A stretch of 64,000 nucleotides of DNA, from assembly GCA_013115135.1 (NCBI GenBank), contig JABANP010000094.1:62001-126000 (forward strand), written 5' to 3'. The position numbers and the translations under genes are program-made. The stretch comes from Perkinsus olseni. Lineage: Eukaryota > Perkinsozoa > Perkinsida > Perkinsidae. Below the pieces are notes generated by a model. That model saw only the letters and a program-made list of their open reading frames with translations, was not told the origin of the DNA and made no database searches. Below, piece after piece: positions 55,711 through 64,000 of this stretch; position 1 is the first letter of the stretch; each line of letters opens with the position of its first letter.

Positions 55711-55762
55711 ATCGATGGTGAGAGTCGAACTGGCCCGGCTCTACCACCGTTTGACTATGAAC
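55711..55762 (-). repeat. tRNA-like sequence lacking an anticodon arm
   Basis: Minus strand reads CATAGTCAAACGGTGGTAGA (D-arm-like) then GGCCAGTTCGACTCTCACCA (T arm plus acceptor-like strand). Structurally like the element at 27583-27652. Confidence 0.55.
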
Positions 55763-56860
55763 ACACACAAACAGAGTCATTCCAGATGTGAGGAGAGGGT
55801 GAAAGTGCATGTTGAAAAAACAACAGTCTGACATCTTCTGGTCAGTAGAAGAAAGCTTCGGAATCACTCGCCATGGGACTGGAGCGAGCAGCAGGCGGAG
55901 GGATCAGAGTCAATTGGCGCAAACTTTGAATTCCTCGTCCACGTTTCTTTTGATGAGCTCTTCCGCTCGCGTTAGATTGGCTGAGCAACACCATAGTGAC
56001 GTATCTGTCCTACTACAGTATACCACATTTTCCGCGAATCTTGCCGGCGCCAAAGGCTAAAGTTACTCCCGCCAACACAGCAATTAAGTCAGCGTTCCTG
56101 ATAAATGCTCGCGGCGCGTGATATGCAACGGCTCCGTGGGACCAGTCTGGTATAGTCTATCATGACAATATACGTAAATTTCTCTCCCTATGGAGAGAAC
56201 GCTTCACTCTTGGCTCGATGGACTTGCCCTCAATCAATCCCTTTCAAAGATACATCGGTGCTGTTGATCAGATAACTCGACAGACTCGTTCACAGTGGCT
56301 CGTGAGCTATAGTTACAGCAATAATATCAACACGGGAGCTAGGCTAGCAAGGGAGACAGTCACACGAAGAACAATGGAGCGACACAGTCAATTGTGTGCA
56401 GCATTTCCTCACACGCGCCAGTCTGCCTGAGCCGCTCTTCGGCGTTGGACTTAAAACTCACACGTACGTACAATTTCAACGTTGCGCTGCAGGAAGATTT
56501 TCACCGATTTTCTTACCCAGTGGTCGAGCATACACTCGAATGCAGTGGGGAAACGCGCAGTGAGATCTGCAGTTTTCGGGCACTCTGATGGTTGTATCTT
56601 GCTTCCTTGTTTAAGTAATCGATACACTCCGTGTGTCGAAGGAAAATCCACGGTAGTCCGCCGCAGGAGACAATCGTGTGTATGCGTGCGGGGCGGTGTA
56701 CGTCACCGAGCCGTTCATCGTGAGAGGTCAGCGTCTGGCACGGTAGTGCCGGGTGTCCTGTCGATGTTTTTGACCTACGTCGCTCCGGACACGAGCTCGG
56801 TTTGCAGCTCCCGCCAGGTTGAGTTCACCTTGCTCCGCCGCCCTCTCCTCCTTGGGGCTC
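55763..56860. other. Intergenic, nothing recognised
   Basis: Short frames only; GC content rises toward the repeat region at 56868. Confidence 0.45.
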
Positions 56861-56867
56861 TCCCTCA

Positions 56868-57090
56868 CCTGCCGTCTCTCACGGCTCTCGGGACTCTCAC
56901 GCTCCCATTTGGGCTCTCCCTCACCTGCCGTCTCTCACGGCTCTCGGGACTCTCACGCTCCCCTTTGGCACACTCTGCCTCCCTCCTGGCGTGTTACCTC
57001 CCTCACCTGCAGTCTCTCACGACTCTCGGGACTCTCACGCTCCCATTTGGCACACTCTGCCTCCCTCCTGCCGTGCTACCCGCCTCCCGC
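56868..57090. repeat. Minisatellite of TCTCACGGCTCTCGGGACTCTC-type units
   Basis: Three imperfect units of about 55-105 bp share CTCACCTGCCGTCTCTCACG and GGGACTCTCACGCTCCC; the last two also share TTTGGCACACTCTGCC. Strong C/T bias on the plus strand. Confidence 0.8.
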
Positions 57091-57099
57091 CAGTGGCTG

Positions 57100-60000
57100 A
57101 GCCACTGTGGCTCCCATGCACGCACCCGTGCAGCACTTTACCCCCGGGTTACCACTTGACTCAACACACAGGCGTTACGAAACTGTGCTTGTCTCCACTT
57201 CCTGGGGCCCACGTGCGCTCCTCTTCCCCCCGGGGGGACCCCGCGGGTTCTCTCCTTCTCTAGGCGTCATGGATGTACGACCGCCGGGGACCCCGGCGGG
57301 GTACACACGCCACTCATTCCCAGTGTGCCTCCCCAGCTTTGCCTCGGGACGGCTTGTCCGCTGGGTTTGCTTCTGAGGCTACTCGGGAGAAATGCATCGC
57401 GATGTGGTTCACGGCAACGTATTCCCACAACCGCCCGACTACGCCGTTCACGTCCGACGAGGCGGCTGACTCCTTCTTCACCTGCCGAGTTGGTGTCGGA
57501 CACTCTGTTGTCGGGTGCGCTGTAGACTTTCTGCGCCCTTTCTCGTGGAAAGGGCGTCCTAGACAGCTTCTACAACGCGCCGAGCTGGGCCTGCGACTCC
57601 CTTTGCGGCTGAGTCTCGCCTTGCTCCACTGCCTCCGTCACTCCTTGCGCCTTGCCCAGGGGTCGTGCCTTGCACACTTCCTCTCCCCCTCGTGCCTTGC
57701 CAGTGGTACGCTGTCATGCTCACGTGCCCCTCTGGCTCCCCTCGTTCTCGTGCGCGCCCCGTGCTCCTCTCCCCGGCGCGTGTCCCCTGGGCCAGGATCC
57801 CTGGCGCCTCCGCCCGTACTCGAGGCTGGGACCGCTCCTTGCGCCTTGCCTAGGGGTCGTGCCTTGCACACTACCCCGCTCCCTCGTGCTTTGCCAGTGG
57901 CCCGCTGTCACGTTCACGCGCCACTCTGACTTCCCTCCCCCTCGTGCACGATCCGTGCTCTCCTCCTCGCTGCTTGTTTCTTGGCGCCTCCGTCTGTACT
58001 CGACTCGACTACCTCGAGGCTTGGACCGCCGTCACGGCGGCGCCGTACCTCATGCTACGGGTCTCTGTGACTCGCCAGATCCCAACGTTCCCAGTGTTGT
58101 GCCAACACTCTCTGCGCGTTGTGGGAACTTCCTTGGCGCCGTGTTATAGTCTGTTGTCCAGGAGAACTTCTCCTGCAACTTCCCAGCTGACCACCACCTG
58201 TAGCGACAGGCCCGCCGGTTCAGTGCCTCACGGGTGCACGACTGCTGATGGAACACAACCTTTTTTTCCATCGCCGGCCTACACCCTCACCTCGGGAGGG
58301 TTTGTCAGCCGGGTTCGCTTCCGACTCTACCCGTGCGACAACGTGCCGTTGTGGTCCACCGCGATATCCTCCCTGTGGCCCACAGGCTGTGAGAGCCTCC
58401 CACAGGCTGTGGGAGTCTTTCACATCTGGCAGACTACGCGGTTCACATCCGCCATAGCAGCGGTTGCCGTCGGCTGCGGCGCGCCCGCCGCCGCCTCCCT
58501 CTTCGCCCCGACGTTCCCGGCGGACGCTTCCCGCCTTCCGGACTTGCGGTTCCCGGGTTCCCTCGCTTAGCCTTGAGCGCCTTATCGGCTGCTCGGTTTC
58601 TCGGCGGGGATCCCGACAAGCCGTGGTTCTCTCCTTCCCTGCTTACTCCACTACTACACGTCTGCTTCGGCCTAGTTGCTTCCTGAGGGAAGTTCCCTCT
58701 TAGAGGGACTGCTCCTTCCCGGGGCCCCCAGGCTCGGGGGTTCATAGTACCACCTTAGTACACGCCTCTACGCCTTTCGTGGCACATCCTTCCTCTCTTG
58801 CGGTCTTGGGTTCCCCTTCGAGGGGGCATCGGCCGCATTAGCTCCGCTTGTTACTCTACTCACGTACACCTTCAGCGGCTTTGCCGCTATCTTGTCCCCG
58901 ACCCCTCCCAGTGGGCTAGTGGGTGGCACCCTCTATCCGATTCGTGGCTACTAGCTGGCCTGCTCCTCGGCTCCCCTTCGCCGTTACCGCTTCTGCGTCG
59001 CGATGAGTCTGCTTCCTTACCCTGCGGGGATCAGTACCTACCATCGTCCAGCTCGTACGCCATAATCTGGCTCTCTGTCTTGCATTTCTTCTGCTCTGGG
59101 ACCGCCCAAGTGGTCACGTCACGGGCCTCACGTGGATCTGAGGTTCTCGAGGACCTGCCCCCTAGAGGTCTCGAGGCTCCTTTTGTCTTGCTCCTGTGAC
59201 AGGCCGCCTCGCTCTCGTCGCGTACTCTTACTTCGGGCGGTCCGCCCGATCGACACCAAGGTGGATCCGGGATCGACACTAGGACATCTCCGGATTCACG
59301 GTTCCGAGTCACGTCACGACGACCCGTGCACTGTACACCCTCCGCGCCTGGCAAACATTACCCTAGTAGGGTTACCCTACCCTTCTGCCGCATTGGCTGC
59401 ACCGGCACATATCCGGCACTGCCCGGTCTGCTTTCCCGCTATCTTCGTGCGGACCAAGGGTTGACCGGGCTCTGTTTCCTCAAGTCTCTTGGGTTCGTCC
59501 TTCGCGCAGTTCGCATGGACCTTGGGTTTGCAGATTTGCAAGTCCACGCTGTGCCTACCCCAGAGTTGGTCCCTGTGTGTTCCGCAGTGTGGACAGCGCA
59601 GGTTTCCGCGATGGGCTGTTCGCTCGCTTCGAGTACCTGCGGCAGTCACTGCACACCGCGTCGGTCGGACCGACTCGGTCCTTTCCGCGCTACCCCAGTC
59701 CGTTGCCCGGCAGTGGTTCCGGATCGCCTGACGCAATTGGCCCGGCCATGTTGGCCCCACTGCACCTTGCACGGGTCAGGGCTCCCAGCTTAGGGATGAC
59801 TCACTGCTCTGCACCATGGCACCTGGGTGGACGGACTTCATCCTGTGCATGATGGCGTCCTGCTCAATGGAAGCTTCCACTGATAGTGTCCTGCTCTTGC
59901 AGACTAGCGGAACGGCTTACTCATTCGCTCTCAGCCTCAGAGCCAGAGGTAGGCTCCCGCTGGGTTCCCGCCCGCCCGCGAGTCGCGAAGGCGGTCGAGG

Positions 60001-61494
60001 AGGTGAACTCCTGGAGTAACTCCAGGCTCCGCTGCACTGTTCAGCCACCGCGGCTACTCTGTCGTTTGTAGCGCCTGCGCGGACTGAGTCCGCCGGACTC
60101 ATTCTCTCGTTACGTGACGCTAGTTGCGTCATGAGCTTCGGTGTCGTTATCTCCAGTGGCGACTCGCCACCATTTGTGTGTCCACTTTATACGCGTGATT
60201 TGTGACAACTCCTTTGTCTCATACCACAGACTGTGGTCCACAGCCACCAGCTCTTGTGTCACACAGTTCGTGGAGCTACGTGCCCGTTCACGTCGTTTTG
60301 AGTCGTCTACTTCGCTCATGGTTTTTGTCCTCCACTCTGGTGACGCTTCCCGCGTAGACTCCGTTTCGTGCTCAGTGAGCACTGCTCACCCGACGGTACA
60401 GGGCGGGCAGATTACCGCTTGTGGGTACTGCACTGCCGCTACCCGAGCAGCCACCATTCTGCGGCGCAGGATCTGCGCTGCCGGTGCACCAACCCGGCAT
60501 GCAGTTCATCGAGCATCAGGTGTTGCTCGGAGTCCGAGCCTCAGACGTGTCCGGGTTCTGCTTCCTTCTCTCTACAACCTTCCGGCGGCTGGTGTCGCTT
60601 CCCACGGGGAAGTTTCTCCTACCCTCTTCTCCGGCCACTGACTCGTGCTGCTTCGGCAGTAGGCACGGCCTTCACGAGGCCTTCCCGGAGATTCTTCCTC
60701 GGTGGGTGTCGGGGTTGTACTAGCACCTCGCGCATACGGCCTCCCGACCAGCTTCTCCTCGGGGCCCCCGAGTCGGAGGATATCACAGCTGCTGTGCTTG
60801 CTGCACTCAGCGTCTCCGATCTCCTTCTACGTTCGTCTCACCCCACGCGGCGCTACGCTTGGAAGCGTCGCGCATACACCGTATCCACGGCACAGCACTC
60901 GGTAAGCACTCGTTAATCTCGCTAGTCAGGGGCTCCTCATTCCCATCGTGAGCGGAGTCGCTTGCGTGACACCATGCAGCGACCATGCGGTGCTTTGTGC
61001 CGCAGTACTGCCAGGGCACCTCTGCGTTCGCCACTTGACTATGCTACAGTTCCGAAGCGGAACTTCCGCTTCTCGGCGCGACATTTGCATCAACGCGCAA
61101 CCTCACCAGTGACTGACTGGAGCCCCCAGTCAGTGTCTCCTCCAGTCTGGGGGCGACCTTGATCCATCGCATTCCTGTGTATCCAGCAGCTTCGACACAG
61201 CTATGATTCACCTCAGCCTCAGGCGGCGGGGTTGCCCCATTCGGTTAGTTTGGCCGTTAAACCGGCACGAGTCCTGCAACGTAGTGGCCCTACCCTGTAG
61301 GACCTACAGCAGGTGTGCTTCACCCCGTATGGAACTCGCGACGACGGGATTTCCATCACTCGCAGCATTTTCTGCGCATGCAGTGCTGAACCAGACCACA
61401 TTATGTTTTTTTAGTCGGAGCCCCGGGGCGTACCACAACGTCTTCACCATCATTTGGTCACGTCCCGTCATGTTCGCCCCCGTTCTATGTGCTT
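57100..61494 (-). other. GC-rich, repeat-laden region, probably decayed body of the tyrosine-recombinase element
   Basis: The plus strand is C/T-rich over several kb and yields many overlapping frames on both strands, none with a recognised domain. Minus-strand frames such as 60110-60382 (VTQELVAVDHSLWYETKELS) and 59377-59772 look more protein-like than their plus-strand counterparts. A CTCGGGAxGGCTTGTC-type block occurs at about 57341 and 58281. I could not find a reverse transcriptase signature. Confidence 0.35.
57652..58030. repeat. Tandem duplication, period about 186 bp
   Basis: Both units run from CTTGCGCCTTGCC and GGGGTCGTGCCTTGCACAC through GCCAGTGG and CTGGCGCCTCCG-like sequence to CTCGAGGCTxGGA. 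Units at about 57652-57834 and 57838-58030. Confidence 0.8.
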
Positions 61495-62045
61495 TCATGC
61501 ACACGATTGGGCAGCTGAGCTCGGTCTCGACTCGATCGTAACGTTGTTCGCCCGGCAGAAGTGCCTTCTCCCCGGCTGTTCGATTCGCGACACGAGCTCT
61601 CTTCCCATGGGTGGCGCGGCGGCTTCGAGTCCCTTCACCGTTGCTATTAGCATAGGGCTACTCGTGTTGATCTCATACCCCGGCAGCTCATGCGCCTTCT
61701 TCACCCCATCAAGTACGTCTTAGCGGTCCCAGCGTTTCCTATGCTAGTAATCCAGTCCTGCATCTCCTGTAGATTGGCTGGCATCGGTGCCCGCATCCTC
61801 TTGTCGGCTTTAGTCAACTCGACCGTGAACCTGATCCACGACCGCATCCCCACCGCATACGTCTTCGCCGTGGCTGGGCGGATGCTGCGCGCTGCGACCG
61901 CCCACGCATCTTGCTTCAACCGTGCCACATCTCTGTCGCCCTCTCCTTTCCACCGCGGCACCGTGGGTTTAGCCCGCAGTGTTTCTTTTTCTCCCCAGTC
62001 TTGCCATTCTGCCAGTAACCAGCCAAGCGTCGGTGGCTCATTCAT
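61495..62045 (-). pseudogene. Tyrosine recombinase (DIRS/Crypton/YR-element type), N-terminal core-binding part, frameshifted
   Basis: Minus-strand frame 61701-62045 contains SIRPATAKTYAVGMRSWIRF and LQEMQDWITSIGNAGTAKTY, typical of the SAM-like core-binding domain of phage-integrase-type recombinases. A one-base shift in a G run near 61706 is needed to continue into KKAHELPGYEINTSSPMLIA, TVKGLEAAAP and MGRELVSRIEQPGRRH. The catalytic R...HxxR...Y part was not found in readable form. Such enzymes serve DIRS/Ngaro retrotransposons or Cryptons. The copy is decayed. Confidence 0.65.
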
Positions 62046-62149
62046 CTCAATCTAACCTCAACTGCACAGCAGCCTCTTCTGCCCCCTACTACGATGGGCA
62101 TGGGAAGAGACCTCGTCGTCTCGAATCGATCTCAACGATGGGGGTCGCC

Positions 62150-62212
62150 TGGTAGGAGTGTCTCCTCCCCGGCTGATCGATTCGCGACTTGAGCTCTTTT
62201 CCCATTGTATGT
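62150..62212 (-). pseudogene. Second tyrosine-recombinase fragment
   Basis: Minus strand reads MGKELKSRIDQPGRRHSYQ, homologous to MGRELVSRIEQPGRRH of the copy about 600 bp away. The DNA block CCCGGCTGxTCGATTCGCGA is shared (about 61568-61608 and 62164-62206). Confidence 0.6.
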
Positions 62213-62452
62213 TACGCAAGGTCGCGGACGAAGAGCCGGGATTTAACCTGCTCATATCATGCACAATTCCACGCTGAGCCGCTCAAGTTGTCATTTCCAT
62301 TGCCGAAGTCGAAAATTCTCCGGAATACCGTGGCATAATACGCCTCGCAATCGACTCATTCTCAAGGACATGAGAATGTACCAAAGTGCATGCGGTATTC
62401 TGCGTCGTCTAGCGTCCGCGACGGGCTTGTCTTTTTAGTCATTTCCGTCCAA

Positions 62453-62938
62453 ATGTGGAGATCGTCAGTCACATTCGTGTATGTCTTCGCTGCCGTTGTT
62501 GAGGGCCAACTAAGCTTCCTCTCCCCGAATGAAAGAGTGTACTCGGCGAAGTATAGAACACCAGCAATGGGGACTGGTAATGGCCTTGGAGTAGAATTGC
62601 TATTCTTTTCCGGGCAGGAGGGCGACAACATGAAAATGCGGGTGCAGCGACCCTACGGGGATCACCATGCATACACACCGAGCCTTCCATTCCACTTCTT
62701 CCCTGCAACGAGGATAATCGACTTCAACAACTTGACTGATTACTCGAAAGCGCGCATGAACACCGGCGCTGTACACAGATCGCTGAGGAGCTTCTTGCAG
62801 GATTTGACTAACGACGGTCTAATCCCGGAACCGGGCCTGCCTTTGATCAAGGTTCAGTACCACCCCGGGGAAGATCGGTTCTCTATTCGCTTCGGTAGTG
62901 GAGAAACACTATCCGCCTCGAGGGAGCGCCAGAGTTAG
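62453..62938 (+). CDS. Small secreted protein, paralogue of 55024-55482
   Basis: 161 codons from the ATG at 62453, chosen because it aligns with the paralogue's start and follows a CTTTTTAG that could be a splice or trans-splice acceptor. An in-frame ATG at 62390 would add 21 residues. Signal peptide MWRSSVTFVYVFAAVVEG, then QLSFLSPNERVYSAKYRTP. The blocks listed for the paralogue are conserved along the whole length. It contains an extra His/Tyr-rich insertion (GDHHAYTPSLPFHFF). Function unknown. Confidence 0.72.
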   Translation: MWRSSVTFVYVFAAVVEGQLSFLSPNERVYSAKYRTPAMGTGNGLGVELLFFSGQEGDNMKMRVQRPYGDHHAYTPSLPFHFFPATRIIDFNNLTDYSKARMNTGAVHRSLRSFLQDLTNDGLIPEPGLPLIKVQYHPGEDRFSIRFGSGETLSASRERQS

Positions 62939-63177
62939 CGTGCCAGGCAAATCTTTGTGTCCATGTTCAGCTGTGTTGAGCTGTTGTTGATGCCAATAGA
63001 GGAGTCGTGCTCACAGTACCATATCAAATCTCCGAAGGAACGAAGATGATTGCCAGCGTTCCGTGTGAGCTCGAAGCTTGCAAGACGATCGTGCGTCCGT
63101 CGTCTACTACTGTAGAACCTCCGTGTAGGTGTGCAGGCGCACAACTACGGACCCTCAGCTCAGCCTGACGCTGGCGG

Positions 63178-63480
63178 ATGACTTATTCAGTGCCGCTTGA
63201 GGGAGGTAGAATCTCCGAATTCCACCCTTCACTGCTGGAGTTCCCAATGGTTAACGCTCTGCTAGGGAAATCATACCCGGACTCCAGCGAGCCATTAGCC
63301 TCGCAAGTTCCTTATATCCCGACTTGTGTAATACCACTGGTGGCCTCTGTTGGTGATGACTCATCATTGTTAAGCGGAATTCCTCAGCTAGAGGGTTCTC
63401 AGATGCGAAATTTCAAATACGAATGGTTCCATCTGGTGTACGATGACCTGTATATGGCAAGAACGCTTCCTGGCAAGTAG
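63178..63480 (+). CDS. Hypothetical 100-codon ORF
   Basis: Opens MTYSVPLEGGRISEFHPSLL and ends MARTLPGK, TAG. No signal peptide or domain was recognised. It lies 240 bp after the secreted-protein gene on the same strand and could be an exon of a separate gene. Confidence 0.35.
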   Translation: MTYSVPLEGGRISEFHPSLLEFPMVNALLGKSYPDSSEPLASQVPYIPTCVIPLVASVGDDSSLLSGIPQLEGSQMRNFKYEWFHLVYDDLYMARTLPGK

Positions 63481-64000
63481 CTGGTCATGTTAGCGAGCGT
63501 GTCTGGGCTGTTTCGAAGTGGTGTCTGGTTTCCAGTCCTCGTACTTGCTATGCCAGCATGGTCACCGTCTAGATGGCACGCTCGAGCTGTGCTTTATAGC
63601 ATTATGCTGCTATCGCATTGCTAGCGTCACTTGGTCAACTCACATACTCAACCACCCATCGTCTGATCTATGGTCTCGTTCGCTATGAGCTACATCCGCT
63701 CGTATTGCATTCCAGTACCATATTCTCAACAAAAAAATAGCGTACGAATAATAGTGGACCGACTCCACCGAATTGCCGCAAGTTGCCTGAGAACGCAAGC
63801 GTGGAGGCAAGATGGAGGTCACTCCCTCACGCGCAACAACTTCGCGTCGATCGAGCTCGTCCTGAGCTCCTTTACTGACCCAATGAGTCTCTTGAATTGA
63901 AGATTTCAACTCCACCGTTTATTGGCAACAATCGACAAAGCCGACTACATGCGATGAGAGGCTCATGTTCACCCCAAAGATAATCCCAAAATCAGACCGA
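63481..64000. other. Window end, nothing recognised
   Basis: Short frames only, without family resemblance or splice support. Confidence 0.45.

Noticed and set aside
56482..60916. Numerous long plus-strand ORFs rich in Ser, Pro, Leu and Arg
   Set aside because: They arise from C/T-biased repeats, overlap in several frames, repeat with the minisatellite and show no recognised domain.
1..64000. CRISPR arrays, bacterial operons, riboswitches
   Set aside because: The gene structure is eukaryotic with spliceosomal introns; no regularly spaced repeats or prokaryotic signals were seen.

Overview
The window is eukaryotic nuclear DNA, most likely from Perkinsus (Perkinsozoa, Alveolata) or a close relative. 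Evidence: nearly every recognisable gene is cut into many short exons by small GT-AG introns (often 42-60 bp). A copy of the dinoflagellate/Perkinsus spliced-leader sequence sits at 47388-47409. The gene set (DDX60-like helicase, rabconnectin/WDR7, flagellar CFAP57, cathepsin B, pepsin-like proteases, NHP2) fits a flagellated protist. Species-level assignment is an inference.

Layout. 1-4410: 3' part of a DDX60-type helicase (+). 6340-7446: pepsin-like protease broken by one stop (-). 8945-16259: WDR7-like gene (+) with an intact aspartyl protease gene (11347-12429, -) inside its largest gap. 16482-19414: a young LTR retroelement (-) with two 235-bp LTRs, a 4-bp target duplication and one long ORF that keeps integrase but has lost reverse transcriptase. 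20993-22105: third aspartyl protease (-). 22805-23034: hAT-like MITE with an 8-bp target duplication. 23308-23520: CAA microsatellite. 25597-28962: RS/KH/RGG RNA-binding protein (+). 30173-30888: MTH1187-type thiamine-binding-like protein, with a truncated relative at 36466-36660. 33194-34973: cathepsin B (+). 38203-40891: DUF4954-like beta-helix protein (+). 41186-41659: small spliced gene of unknown function. 42050-43838: tandem NHP2/L7Ae genes. 43964-45377: PDK1-like kinase. 46600-54002: CFAP57 (-). 55024-55482 and 62453-62938: two paralogous small secreted proteins. 55483-62400: GC-rich, C/T-biased repeat region with remnants of a tyrosine-recombinase element (-).

The genes do not form a pathway. 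Most are unrelated housekeeping or flagellar genes, mixed with lineage-specific duplicated families: three aspartyl proteases, two secreted proteins, and at least three relics or copies of an unrecognised family at 19831-20040, 23590-24783 and 36896-37690. The most unusual theme is the introns. Several consist almost entirely of a tRNA 3'-half-like segment (27804-27857, 42564-42610, 43615-43661, 44246-44292), others carry long perfect hairpins, and a dispersed motif starting GTGAGTTTATAGTCC recurs in or near introns. Exon boundaries are read by eye from splice signals and family knowledge, so gene spans are more reliable than individual exons. Family names are recognised from memory of motifs, not from a search.
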